Assembly: GCA_028689735.1 (NCBI GenBank) | Contig: JAQVCP010000020.1 | Coordinates: 1-41,592, forward strand | DNA from: Hespellia sp. | Lineage (GTDB): Bacteria > Bacillota > Clostridia > Lachnospirales > Lachnospiraceae | Reading direction: 5' to 3' | Length of the DNA stretch: 41,592 bases | In this document: in pieces, positions 17,166 through 26,214 of the stretch | How positions within the stretch are numbered: the stretch's first letter is position 1 | Layout: every line of letters begins with the position of its first letter | Position numbers and translations under genes: made by a program | The notes under the pieces: generated by a model | What the model was told of the DNA's origin: nothing | What the model saw: the letters and a program-made list of their open reading frames with translations, nothing else | Databases searched by the model: none

Positions 17166-18866
17166 ATGAGAAATTTAGAACAACAGCTGGGGCAGATAGA
17201 CGGAAAAAGTTATCCGGCATACAAGGGTCTGCGCGGTCAGTATGACTTTCAGGAATATAAACTGTTTATCGAACATGTACAGGGAGATCCATTTGCGTCT
17301 CCATCAAAGCTTAGAGTGGAAGTGCCGGGAAGGCTTTCCGCTTTTCCTGAATGGACGTATCAGAAAAAAGAGAACAGAATCGCACTGCAGGATTTTCTGC
17401 TGCGAGGATTTTATCAGCAGACGGGGAGATTTACTCACAAAGCAAAAGGCTCTGGCAAGAGCGGCGTGATGTCGGTCAGCCGCTGTGGTCAGGAGATTCT
17501 TGAGCGGACGGGGTGCGAGGTGAAAGCGGCAGACGGAAGTGTCACTGTCCGTCTGGAGGTCGGTTTCCCGGCAAATGGCAGACGGATTCAGGCGATGGAG
17601 CTGCGAAAGATTCTCTTTGAATTCCTGCCCATGTGTGTCAAAAATGCATTGTATTACAGGGCAGTTGATCAGAAAAAGCTGGAGAAGGCAATCTGGCTGG
17701 CGGAAGACCAGAGGGAACTTCGCAATCAGTTAAAGGAACACGGACTTGCGGCTTTTGTGGCAAATGGTGCCATTCTTCCAAGAGAAAGCGGTGTGTCAGA
17801 TTTTCCGATGAAGCAGGCGGTAGCTTTCCGGTCACCGAAAGAGCTGGAAGTCGTACTTGATCTGCCTCACCAAAAAGGACTGACCGGAATGGGCATTCCG
17901 GAGGGAGTTACCTTAATTGTAGGCGGAGGCTACCACGGAAAATCCACGCTGCTTCAGGCTCTGGAGCGCGGTGTGTATACTCATATTCCGGGAGATGGGA
18001 GAGAGTATGTCATCACACAAGAGAGCGCAGTAAAGCTCCGTGCTGAGGATGGCAGGAATATCAGCAGTGTGGACATCAGCACCTTTATCAATCATCTCCC
18101 CAACAAAAAGGATACGCATAAGTTTTCTACCATGGATGCCAGCGGCAGTACTTCTCAGGCGGCAAATGTGGCTGAGGCTGTCAGCGGTGGAAGCCGTGTC
18201 CTGCTCATCGATGAGGACACCAGTGCGACAAATTTCATGGTGCGGGATGAACTGATGCAGCGGGTAGTGCACCGCGATAAAGAACCGATTATTCCTTACG
18301 TGGAGCGCGTGAGGGAGTTATATGATAAATTTGGGATTTCTACGATATTAGTGGCCGGAAGCTCCGGAGCTTATTTCCAGGTGGCGGATCAGATTATCCA
18401 GATGGACACCTATGTACCATATGTCATTACGGAGACAGCAAAGCAGGCGGCGCAGGATTATCCAAAGCTGAGCTGTGATGCAGAAGAAATCCATACCATA
18501 AAGCAGAACAGAATTCCATGTGCAGCAAAGAAACCGCAAAATGACCGGGACAGGACGAAGATCAAGGGCCTCGGAAGAGATGGATTTCTGCTCAACAAGG
18601 AACAGGTGGAGCTGCGGTTCGTGGAACAGATCGTGGATGGCGAGCAGACACAGGCACTGGCATCTATTCTGAATTATATGAAGGAAAATGTTTTTGACGG
18701 CAAAAAAAACCTCGATGCATGTGTGGCAGAAGTCTGCCAGCTTCTTGAAAAACGGGGGATGTCGGCCGTTGCAGGCGGAGCGTATCTGCCGGGGAACCTT
18801 GCTGTGCCGAGAAAAGAGGAAATCTATGCGTGTGTGAACCGCTATCGGGGACTTAAGATTCAATAA
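17166..18866 (+). CDS. ABC-class ATPase domain protein
   Basis: A soluble predicted ATPase of the ABC class (the family annotated ABC_ATPase), function unknown. It is not a transporter subunit: no membrane segments and no partner permease. The 566-aa chain has a substrate-unknown N-terminal region (1-240) with the family phrase YPAYKGLRGQYDF near residue 20. The phosphate loop is GGGYHGKSTLLQAL (about 253-266). The signature region contains SGSTSQAANVAEAVSGGSR, then a Walker B LLIDEDTSATNFMVRD (about 345-360) and a downstream LVAGSSGAYFQVAD. GGAAAGGATAT precedes the ATG. It sits between a MATE and an EamA exporter in one direction, so a link to export or stress is possible but unproven. Confidence 0.9.
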   Translation: MRNLEQQLGQIDGKSYPAYKGLRGQYDFQEYKLFIEHVQGDPFASPSKLRVEVPGRLSAFPEWTYQKKENRIALQDFLLRGFYQQTGRFTHKAKGSGKSGVMSVSRCGQEILERTGCEVKAADGSVTVRLEVGFPANGRRIQAMELRKILFEFLPMCVKNALYYRAVDQKKLEKAIWLAEDQRELRNQLKEHGLAAFVANGAILPRESGVSDFPMKQAVAFRSPKELEVVLDLPHQKGLTGMGIPEGVTLIVGGGYHGKSTLLQALERGVYTHIPGDGREYVITQESAVKLRAEDGRNISSVDISTFINHLPNKKDTHKFSTMDASGSTSQAANVAEAVSGGSRVLLIDEDTSATNFMVRDELMQRVVHRDKEPIIPYVERVRELYDKFGISTILVAGSSGAYFQVADQIIQMDTYVPYVITETAKQAAQDYPKLSCDAEEIHTIKQNRIPCAAKKPQNDRDRTKIKGLGRDGFLLNKEQVELRFVEQIVDGEQTQALASILNYMKENVFDGKKNLDACVAEVCQLLEKRGMSAVAGGAYLPGNLAVPRKEEIYACVNRYRGLKIQ

Positions 18867-18985
18867 TAGATAAGTGATGGATCATCAGAATATTTTGCAC
18901 ATTACGGTACAGCGGTGCACAAGATGGAACAAAAAACAGCATCAATGCTGTATTGAATAAGAAAACAAAAAGGATAGAAAATACA

Positions 18986-19918
18986 ATGAAAAATAAAGAA
19001 ACATTTATGCAGAAGACGATTGTGGTCTGGCTTGGGGCACTGATCTGCTGTGCGCTATGGGGCAGCGCATTTCCCTGCATCAAAATTGGATACCAGCTTT
19101 TTGATATTCCAAGCAATGCCATCGCATCCCAGATTCTTTTCGCCGGGTATCGCTTTACGCTGGCAGGAATTCTGGCAATTATTCTGGGAAGCGTAATCAG
19201 CCGGAAAGTACTGATTCCAAAACAGGAATCGCTGCCAAAGATTGGAAAGCTTTGTATGATGCAGACTGTCATTCAATACCTGTTTTTCTATGTGGGACTT
19301 GCCAATACCAGCGGAGTTAAAGCTTCCATTATCGAGGCCGTGAACGTGTTTATTGCAATTCTGGTGGCGAGTATTCTCTTCAAACAGGAAAAACTGACGA
19401 TGCAGAAAATGATTGGCTGCCTGATAGGATTTGCCGGAGTGGTACTGATCAATCTGAATGGAAATGGACTGGATATGAATCTGAGCTTTTTCGGCGAGGG
19501 ATTCATCTTTCTCTCGACCATTGCCTACGCATTTTCCTCTGTATACCTGAAAAAATATTCCGAAGAGGAAAGTCCGGTGGTTCTCAGTGGGTATCAGTTC
19601 GTGCTTGGAGGAACCATTATGATTATCTGCGGCCTGGCAGCGGGCGGAAAAGTACATGGCTTTACGGTATCCTCCACAGCGATGCTGATTTATCTTGCAC
19701 TGATTTCTGCGGTTGCATATTCTCTGTGGGGAATCCTGCTGCAATATAATCCCATTTCCCGCGTGTCCGTATTCGGCTTTATGAATCCGGTCTGCGGTGT
19801 GATTTTATCAGCTGTTCTCCTCGGAGAGCAGGACCAGGCAGTCGGAGTGAAGAGCCTGATTGCACTGGTACTTGTTTGCATCGGTATCTATGTTGTAAAT
19901 GATGTCCGGAAACAGTGA
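18986..19918 (+). CDS. EamA/DMT-superfamily transporter
   Basis: A small-molecule exporter of the drug/metabolite transporter superfamily. The 310-aa chain has ten predicted membrane segments as two five-helix EamA repeats (about 20-150 and 165-305). The first repeat shows CALWGSAFPCIKIGYQL and SGVKASIIEAVNVFIAILVA; the second shows SAVAYSLWGILLQYNPISRV. An in-frame TTG at 18953 exists, but ATG 18986 is preferred because AAGGAT lies ten bases before it. It ends the operon that starts with the SNF2 gene, after a 119-base gap. Its stop is eight bases from the stop of mgsA on the other strand, leaving no room for a terminator. Substrate unknown. Confidence 0.9.
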   Translation: MKNKETFMQKTIVVWLGALICCALWGSAFPCIKIGYQLFDIPSNAIASQILFAGYRFTLAGILAIILGSVISRKVLIPKQESLPKIGKLCMMQTVIQYLFFYVGLANTSGVKASIIEAVNVFIAILVASILFKQEKLTMQKMIGCLIGFAGVVLINLNGNGLDMNLSFFGEGFIFLSTIAYAFSSVYLKKYSEEESPVVLSGYQFVLGGTIMIICGLAAGGKVHGFTVSSTAMLIYLALISAVAYSLWGILLQYNPISRVSVFGFMNPVCGVILSAVLLGEQDQAVGVKSLIALVLVCIGIYVVNDVRKQ

Positions 19919-19926
19919 AAAGCTGT

Positions 19927-20397
19927 TTACAGTGTGTTGGCGCGGTTGATTACATTTTGCTGGAAATTGATTACATCGTGATCGTATTCTCCATCCATGA
20001 AAGAAGAAGTAATCAGAAAATCAGCCGTTGCTTTGTTGATCGCCATCGGAATATCATAAACCTGCGAGATTCGCATCAATGCTTTAATATCTGGGTCATG
20101 AGGCTGTGCCTCAAGAGGATCAGAGAAAAAAATGACAAAGTCAATATTACCTTCTACGATTTTAGCACCAATCTGCTGGTCTCCACCAAGCGGTCCGCTG
20201 TTGTATCCTTTCACAGGCAGTCCGGTTGCTTCTGCAATCATTCTGGCAGTCGTTCCGGTTCCGCACAGAAAATGATTCTTTAAAATCTCTTTGTGATCAT
20301 CACACCATTTGATCAATTCTGGTTTCTTGCCATCGTGAGCGATGAGTGCGATTCTTTTTTGTTTTCCAATTGTAAATGTAATGTATTCGTTGTTCAC
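19927..20397 (-). CDS. mgsA: Methylglyoxal synthase
   Basis: Converts dihydroxyacetone phosphate to methylglyoxal and phosphate, a glycolytic bypass that relieves sugar-phosphate stress. The 156-aa protein carries all the family blocks: IALIAHDGKK (16-25), CGTGTTARMI (45-54), SGPLGGDQQIGA (67-78, with catalytic Asp73) and SDPLEAQPHD (92-101). The start is a GTG at 20395-20397, chosen because AGGAGGT is placed ideally before it. It converges on the EamA gene. Its upstream region carries the 73/74-bp tandem array, so any long leader would include repeat units. Confidence 0.95.
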   Translation of the reverse strand: MNNEYITFTIGKQKRIALIAHDGKKPELIKWCDDHKEILKNHFLCGTGTTARMIAEATGLPVKGYNSGPLGGDQQIGAKIVEGNIDFVIFFSDPLEAQPHDPDIKALMRISQVYDIPMAINKATADFLITSSFMDGEYDHDVINFQQNVINRANTL

Positions 20398-20547
20398 TTT
20401 TTACCTCCTGGTTTTGAAAATCATTCAGCTGCCTCTCCAGTATAAAGGATTCGCAGGTGTGTGGCAAGCAGAAAAGGCAGGAGCATGAGAGGGACTGCCG
20501 CACTAATTTAATCAGCTGGTGCGACAGCCCCGTGCTGGTCTTGGGAG

Positions 20548-20564
20548 GACCGCGGAGCGCGGTC
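20548..20564. other. GC-rich hairpin upstream of mgsA
   Basis: GACCGCG (20548-20554) and CGCGGTC (20558-20564) form a perfect 7-bp stem with a 3-base loop, unusually GC-rich for this DNA. It lies between mgsA and the tandem array. No T run follows on either strand. Confidence 0.5.
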
Positions 20565-20599
20565 GCCCATCTTGTGAAAATCCACTTTTTTAATGTAAT

Positions 20600-21295
20600 A
20601 GGGGTGTTTCTCACTTACTTCTGTTTCTCCCCGCCGTTCCTCTAACCAACTTGCCAGATTGATACCCTCCGGGCGGGGTATTTCCCACTCACTTCTGTTT
20701 CTCCCCGCCTTTCAGTAACTAATTTGCTAGTTTCTTACCCTCCGGGCGGGGTGTTTCCCACTTACTTCTGTTTCTCCCTGCCTTTCAGTAACTAATTTGC
20801 TAGTTTCTTACCCTCCGGGCGGGGTATTTCCCACTTACTTCTGTTTCTCCCCGCCTTTCAGTAACTAATTTGCTAGTTTCTTACCCTCCCAGCGGGTTAT
20901 TTCCCACTTACTTCTGTTTCTCCCCGCCTTTCAGTAACTAATTTGCTAGTTTCTTACCCTCCCGGCGGGGTATTTCCCATTTACTTCTGTTTCTCCCCGC
21001 TTTTCAGTAACTAATTTGCTAGTTTCTTACCCTCCCGGCGGGGTATTTCCCACTTACTTCTGCTTCTCCCTGCCTTTCAGTAACTAATTTGCTAGTTTCT
21101 TACCCTCTGGGCGGGGGATATCCCACTTACTTCTGTTTCTCCCTGCCTTTTTTCTAACCAACTTGCCAGATTGATACCCTTCCGGCGGGGTGTTTCCCAC
21201 TCACTTCTGTTTCTCCCCGCCTTTTCTCTAACCAACTTGCCGCTTTTCACCCTCACTGGCGGGATACTTCCCACTTACTTCTTCTTTTTCCCTCC
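20600..21295. repeat. Noncoding tandem array of about nine 73/74-bp units
   Basis: The marker CTTCTGTTTCTCC, or a close variant, recurs at 20618, 20692, 20765, 20838, 20911, 20984, 21057, 21130, 21204 and, decayed, 21278. The spacing is exactly 73 in the interior and 74 at the edges. Each unit holds GGCGGGG pairing with CCCCGCC (or CCCTGCC through G-T) and, in interior units, AACTA pairing with TAGTT around ATTTGC. Edge units instead carry AACCAACTTGCC. Since 73 is not a multiple of three and stops recur, the array is not coding. It fills most of the intergenic gap between mgsA and the second MATE gene. Units are contiguous, without spacers, so it is not a CRISPR. Confidence 0.93.
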
Positions 21296-21503
21296 ACAAC
21301 ACATGCCAGAAAACCTATTCAAGAGGCCAATCCCCCTCCAACCCCCCCCCAAAAATTTTTATTACGGGAATTTACAATTGTTACAGAGGTTTTCCATTCC
21401 TTTTCATTTGCAAATGTGATACAATATGTAGCACGCTGATGGGGAAGCAGCGAAGTGAATTGCGAAGAATCTGGTAGTTTTCGGTATGAGGAGGAATTGG
21501 GAA
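21296..21503 (+). promoter_or_regulatory. Region upstream of second MATE gene, with C9 tract and repeat-like block
   Basis: After the array there is a run of nine C (21342-21350). A possible -10 TACAAT lies at 21420-21425, with no good -35. A block at 21445-21475 (core AAGTGAATTGCGAA) resembles the dispersed 32-bp repeat found at 8795 and 41052, though clearly diverged. AGGAGG at 21489-21494 serves the MATE start. Confidence 0.45.
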
Positions 21504-22838
21504 ATGAAAAACTTTTACAAATCAGCAGCGGCATTGATGCTGCCGCTGGCTTTGCAGAATCTGATAAATGTAAGTGTGTCCACCGCAGACGTGGTCATGC
21601 TCGGAAAAGTAGGAGAGACAGCACTGTCTGCATCGTCTCTGGCAGGTCAGGCATATTTTGTCATGACCCTGATTTTCTTCGGCCTGACCTCCGGTGCCAC
21701 AATCCTGGTGGCACAGTACTGGGGAAAGAAGGATATTGAGACAATTGAGCTGGTACTTGGGATGGCCATGCGGATTGGCTTTATCATTGCAGCAATCTTC
21801 AGTGCAGTGGTGCTGCTGTTCCCAGGAGCGGTGATGCGTCTGTTTACAGATGAACAGATTGTCATTACAGAAGGGATAAAGTATCTTCGTATCATTGGAT
21901 TTTCTTATATTATCGCAATGATTCCGCTGGTGTACACCAATGTGATCCGCGGTGTGGAGCAAGTCATCATTTCCACGATTGTATATGGAACATCACTGAT
22001 TGTAAATATTATCTGCAACGCCATTTTCATCTTTGGACTCCTTGGATGTCCGGCCATGGGAATCCGTGGCGCGGCGCTTGGAACTTTGATTGCGCGAATC
22101 GTAGAGCTGATCATCGTAATCATTTATGACCGCAGATTCAATCCGGTGTTAAAGTTCAAATTCAGTTTTCTATTCAAAAAAAGCAAGGAACTGGGTCATG
22201 ACTTCCGTGTTTATGCACTTCCGGTTGTCTTTAATGAGCTGGCGTGGGGATGCGGAATCGCCACAATCACAGCGATCATCGGAAGGCTGGGGCAGGCAGC
22301 TGTGGCGGCCAATTCTGTTATGCAGGTGGGAAGACAGATGGCGATGATCCTCTCTTTCGGTGCGGCGGGCGCGACCTCGATTTTATTGGGAAAGACCATT
22401 GGAGAAGGGAAGACAGAGCTTGCAAAAGAATACGGAACCCGGTTCCTGAAAATGTCAATTGTATTGGGAGCCTTTGGAGCCCTTGCCATTTTGATTGTAA
22501 TGCCGATTGCGGGAAATTTCCTGAATCTCAGCGACCAGGCAAGAGAGTATTTGCATTATATGACCTTCGTTATGAGCTATTTCTGTTTTGCGCAGAGCAT
22601 CAATTCCACACTGATTGTGGGAATCTTTCGTGCCGGCGGGGACTCAAAAATCGGACTTATTATTGATATATGCACGCTGTGGTGCTTCTCCATTGCAACG
22701 GGATTCCTTGCGGCGTTCGTGTTCAAACTTCCGGTTATGGTGGTGTATATATTCCTTGTGAGTGATGAAGTCGTGAAGCTGCCGTTTGCATTTAAGCGCT
22801 ATAAGTCTTATAAATGGTTGAGGAATGTGACACGTTAA
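21504..22838 (+). CDS. MATE family efflux transporter (second copy)
   Basis: A cation-coupled multidrug/metabolite exporter of the MATE family, 444 aa with about twelve membrane segments. Characteristic stretches are VSTADVVMLGKVGETALSAS near residues 24-43, LVAQYWGKKD, and FRAGGDSKIGLIID late in the second half. The start at 21504 is chosen over the in-frame ATG at 21486, because AGGAGG falls between them at the right distance. It is the first gene of an apparent four-gene run (MATE, GH2, NSS symporter, small membrane protein) with gaps of 18 to 48 bases. It is a distant paralogue of the protein at 15789-17129. Confidence 0.92.
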   Translation: MKNFYKSAAALMLPLALQNLINVSVSTADVVMLGKVGETALSASSLAGQAYFVMTLIFFGLTSGATILVAQYWGKKDIETIELVLGMAMRIGFIIAAIFSAVVLLFPGAVMRLFTDEQIVITEGIKYLRIIGFSYIIAMIPLVYTNVIRGVEQVIISTIVYGTSLIVNIICNAIFIFGLLGCPAMGIRGAALGTLIARIVELIIVIIYDRRFNPVLKFKFSFLFKKSKELGHDFRVYALPVVFNELAWGCGIATITAIIGRLGQAAVAANSVMQVGRQMAMILSFGAAGATSILLGKTIGEGKTELAKEYGTRFLKMSIVLGAFGALAILIVMPIAGNFLNLSDQAREYLHYMTFVMSYFCFAQSINSTLIVGIFRAGGDSKIGLIIDICTLWCFSIATGFLAAFVFKLPVMVVYIFLVSDEVVKLPFAFKRYKSYKWLRNVTR

Positions 22839-22869
22839 AATATGGAAAAACAAAACTTCAGGAGGCGGC

Positions 22870-24675
22870 ATGATGAAGCAGCTTTATACAAGATGGGGAA
22901 GAACCTTTGATACATCCAATGTTCTTCCGGAATATCCAAGACCAATGATGGTCCGTGACAGTTATATCAATTTGAATGGATATTGGGAATATGCAATTTT
23001 GGAAAACCCGGAGAAACCAACTGGATACGATGGTCAGATTCTCGTTCCGTTTTCTCCGGAGGCAGCATTGTCTGAGGTGAACCGACAGCTGCAGCCAATG
23101 CAGTATCTGTGGTATAGACGCACATTTGAAAAACCGGAAGACATGAAAGACGGGTGCCTGCTCCTTCATTTTGGAGCAGTGGATCAGGCGTGCCATGTCT
23201 GGGTGAATGGAACCCTGGTGAGCCGTCATGTGGGCGGCTATCTTCCATTTGAAGCAGACATTACAAAATCCTTGAAAGAAGGGACCAATGAACTGCTGAT
23301 TCAGGTGCGGGATTACAGCGATACTTCCTATCACGCCAAGGGCAAGCAGAAGCTGAAAGCCGGAGGAATGTTCTACACCGCTCAGAGCGGCATCTGGCAG
23401 ACTGTCTGGATGGAAGTAGTGCCACAGCAATACGTAAGGCGGATGACTGCCACTCCGCTGCCGGATGAAAAGAAGATTCGTATTAAGGTAGAGGCAGGGG
23501 AAGAGCTTCCGGTGGAAATCACGGTTTATCCTGCTGGAACGTTTCAGGAAAAGAGCTTCATGGACTATGATCGCAAGAATTTCCCGGTGGGTCATGAATC
23601 AACGGATGCGGCGTCCCCGCTTCTGACCATAAAAGGCAGAACAAATCAGGAGATAGAAATCGAGCTTCAACAGGTATCCTTCTGGAGTCCAGAAGAGCCG
23701 TATCTCTATCCTTATGTAATGACAGCAGGAGAGCCTGACAAAGCGGATGTGATACGAAGCTATTTTGCCATGCGGAGTTTCACGGTAGAGATTGATGAAA
23801 AGCAAATCCCGAGAATTTGTCTCAATCATAAGCCCTATTTTCAGAATGGTGTGCTTGATCAGGGATATTGGCCGGAAGGTCTCTACACACCGCCATGCGA
23901 TGAAGCCTTGCTGTTTGATATCCGGTCGATGAAAGAAATCGGATTCAATATGATACGCAAACATGCCAAGATCGAGCTGGAGCGCTGGTATTATCACTGT
24001 GACAGACTGGGAATGATTGTGTGGCAGGATATGGTAAATGGAGGAACCCGTTACAAGCACTGGTACGTCACTTATATGGCAACGCTTCTTTCCAGGAATA
24101 AAATCCGTGCAAAAGATATTTTTACCAGATTATTATCCCGCACATCAAAAGCGGGGCGGCTGGAATTTATCCGGGAAATGAAAGAGACGATTTCTGTCTT
24201 GTATTCCCACCCATGCATTGCCACCTGGGTTTTATTTAATGAAGGCTGGGGGCAGTTCCAGACCCAGGATATGACGTTGATTGCAAGAGCTCTGGACAAC
24301 ACAAGACTTCTGGATCAGGCAAGCGGCTGGTTCGATCAGGGCGGCGGAGATCTTCAGAGCCTTCATAACTATTTCTTTAAACTGGATTTTAAACCGGAGG
24401 GGGAACGGGCGACAGTGCTTTCAGAATTCGGCGGCTATACGATGAAGGTCATGGGACATATCTGCAAGGAAAAGACTTATGGGTACGGAGCGTTTCCGAA
24501 TGAAGAAAAACTGAACAAAGAATTCCAAATCAGAATACAGGAGGTCTTTGATAAAGTCGATGAGGGACTCTGCGCATCAGTCTACACCCAGCTTTCCGAT
24601 GTGGAGGAAGAGGTAAATGGACTGTTTACCTATGACAGAGAAGTTCAGAAAATAAAGAAAATTGAACATCCTTAA
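22870..24675 (+). CDS. Glycoside hydrolase family 2 (beta-galactosidase/beta-glucuronidase type)
   Basis: A retaining glycosidase removing terminal beta-linked sugars. The 601-aa chain has the GH2 order: a sugar-binding jelly-roll (about 15-185, with HFGAVDQACHVWVNGTLVS), an immunoglobulin-like domain (about 190-300) and a TIM barrel. The catalytic acid/base is in NEGWG (Glu458) and the nucleophile in SEFGG (Glu519). There is no signal peptide, so it acts in the cytoplasm and needs imported substrate. AGGAGG precedes ATG ATG; the first is used. It is shorter than LacZ and nearer UidA-like size, but the exact sugar cannot be told. It lies between two transporters, which suggests import of glycoconjugates or export of freed aglycones. 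That link is inference. Confidence 0.92.
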   Translation: MMKQLYTRWGRTFDTSNVLPEYPRPMMVRDSYINLNGYWEYAILENPEKPTGYDGQILVPFSPEAALSEVNRQLQPMQYLWYRRTFEKPEDMKDGCLLLHFGAVDQACHVWVNGTLVSRHVGGYLPFEADITKSLKEGTNELLIQVRDYSDTSYHAKGKQKLKAGGMFYTAQSGIWQTVWMEVVPQQYVRRMTATPLPDEKKIRIKVEAGEELPVEITVYPAGTFQEKSFMDYDRKNFPVGHESTDAASPLLTIKGRTNQEIEIELQQVSFWSPEEPYLYPYVMTAGEPDKADVIRSYFAMRSFTVEIDEKQIPRICLNHKPYFQNGVLDQGYWPEGLYTPPCDEALLFDIRSMKEIGFNMIRKHAKIELERWYYHCDRLGMIVWQDMVNGGTRYKHWYVTYMATLLSRNKIRAKDIFTRLLSRTSKAGRLEFIREMKETISVLYSHPCIATWVLFNEGWGQFQTQDMTLIARALDNTRLLDQASGWFDQGGGDLQSLHNYFFKLDFKPEGERATVLSEFGGYTMKVMGHICKEKTYGYGAFPNEEKLNKEFQIRIQEVFDKVDEGLCASVYTQLSDVEEEVNGLFTYDREVQKIKKIEHP

Positions 24676-24723
24676 AAATTTAAAACATTGAAGTGATAAA
24701 TTACAGAAAATGAGGAAAGAAGA

Positions 24724-26196
24724 ATGGAAAATAGAGAAAAATTTGGTTCAAGACTTGGTTTCATTCTGGTATCAGCAGGATGCGCCGTAGGTCTTGGAAA
24801 TGTATGGAAATTTCCCTATATGGCGGGAAAGTACGGGGGAGCCGCATTTATCGGAATCTACCTTGTATTTCTGCTGATTATGGGACTGCCGATTATGGTC
24901 TGTGAATTCTCGGTCGGACGGGGAAGCCGCAAGAGTGTGGCAACTGCATTTAATGAGCTGGAACCGGAGGGAAGAAGATGGCATGATTTTGGATATTTCG
25001 GTATGATAGGAAATTATGTACTGATGATGTTCTACACCATGGTCGGTGGCTGGATGATGTATTACTGTTACCGTACAGCGACAGGCCAGTTCAGCCAGAG
25101 TGGTCTGAGCGCCGAGGCCGTTGCAGACAAATTTAATGAGATGCTGGCATCTCCGGGAATTCTGACGGTGTGGATGATGCTTGCAGTATTTTTATCCTTC
25201 GGTGTATGTTCGCTGGGAGTGCAAAAAGGGGTGGAAAGAATTACGAAGATTATGATGTGCTGTCTTCTGGCACTGATTGTCGTACTTGCGATAAACTCTG
25301 TAAGACTGGATGGAGCAGCAGAGGGAGTCCGCTTTTATCTGATCCCTGATTTTGCAGAGTTGAAAAAAATTGGAATCTGGAATGTGATTTTCGGCGCAAT
25401 GTCTCAGGCTTTTTTCACTTTGAGCATCGGTATTGGCTCCATGGCAATATTCGGAAGTTACATGGAAAAAGACCGTTCGTTGACGGGAGAAGCACTGAGC
25501 ATCACGATTCTGGATACCTTTGTGGCACTGATGGCGGGGCTCATTGTCATTCCAGCCTGCTTTGCATATGGGGTGAGACCAGATTCCGGTCCGTCACTGA
25601 TTTTCATCACGCTGCCAAATGTATTCAATCAGATGCCGGGCGGTCGGATTTGGGGAACCTTGTTCTTTTTATTCCTCTCATTTGCGGCGCTGTCCACCAT
25701 CATAGCAGTTTTTGAAAATATTATCTCTTTCGCCATCGACCTGTGGGGATGGGAACGAAAAAAAGCGGTTTTTATTAACATTGTACTGATTATTGTGTTG
25801 TCTATGCCGTGTATTCTTGGATTCAGTGTATGGTCAGGATTCCAGCCGCTTGGAGCAGGAACAGGAATTATGGACTTGGAAGATTTCCTTGTATCAAGCA
25901 ATCTTCTGCCGTTAGGATCTCTGGTATACCTTATGTTCTGCACGCACAGAAACGGATGGGGCTGGGAGCATTTTATAAATGAAGTCAATGAGGGCGAGGG
26001 AATGCGCTTCCCGGAAAAAATCAGGGGCTATATGAATTATGTACTTCCCTTTGCAGTGATGTTCATCTATCTGAAAGGATATTGGGACCTGTTCTCTCCG
26101 CAGGGAATGGGTGTGCTGATTCCGTGGATGGCGGTTGCGATTGCATTCCTCGGCATTGTTATGTGGTTTGTATACGGGAAGAAAAAATTGAGATGA
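24724..26196 (+). CDS. Sodium-dependent amino-acid transporter, NSS/SNF family
   Basis: A Na+-coupled symporter of the neurotransmitter:sodium symporter family (LeuT/MhsT fold), bringing amino acids or related amines into the cell. The 490-aa protein opens with SRLGFILVSAGCAVGLGNVW, the family's unwound first helix, followed by KFPYMAGKYGGAAF and about eleven further membrane segments. Residues around QAFFTLSIGIGSMAIFGSYM (helix 6) also match the family. GAGGAAAG precedes the ATG. It is 48 bases after the GH2 gene and 18 bases before a small membrane protein gene, so the three are probably co-transcribed. Substrate is unknown. Confidence 0.94.
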   Translation: MENREKFGSRLGFILVSAGCAVGLGNVWKFPYMAGKYGGAAFIGIYLVFLLIMGLPIMVCEFSVGRGSRKSVATAFNELEPEGRRWHDFGYFGMIGNYVLMMFYTMVGGWMMYYCYRTATGQFSQSGLSAEAVADKFNEMLASPGILTVWMMLAVFLSFGVCSLGVQKGVERITKIMMCCLLALIVVLAINSVRLDGAAEGVRFYLIPDFAELKKIGIWNVIFGAMSQAFFTLSIGIGSMAIFGSYMEKDRSLTGEALSITILDTFVALMAGLIVIPACFAYGVRPDSGPSLIFITLPNVFNQMPGGRIWGTLFFLFLSFAALSTIIAVFENIISFAIDLWGWERKKAVFINIVLIIVLSMPCILGFSVWSGFQPLGAGTGIMDLEDFLVSSNLLPLGSLVYLMFCTHRNGWGWEHFINEVNEGEGMRFPEKIRGYMNYVLPFAVMFIYLKGYWDLFSPQGMGVLIPWMAVAIAFLGIVMWFVYGKKKLR

Positions 26197-26214
26197 AGAT
26201 AAAGGAGAGAGATA

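Noticed and set aside
19919-19926. Terminator between the EamA gene and mgsA
   Set aside because: Only eight bases separate the convergent stops, with no hairpin; termination must occur inside the opposing genes or not at all.
21092-21274. 60-codon minus-strand frame inside the tandem array
   Set aside because: It exists only because units happen to stay open there. The 73-bp period shifts the frame each unit, and other units carry stops.
20600-21295. CRISPR array
   Set aside because: Units are contiguous 73/74-bp repeats without unique spacers, and no cas genes are near.
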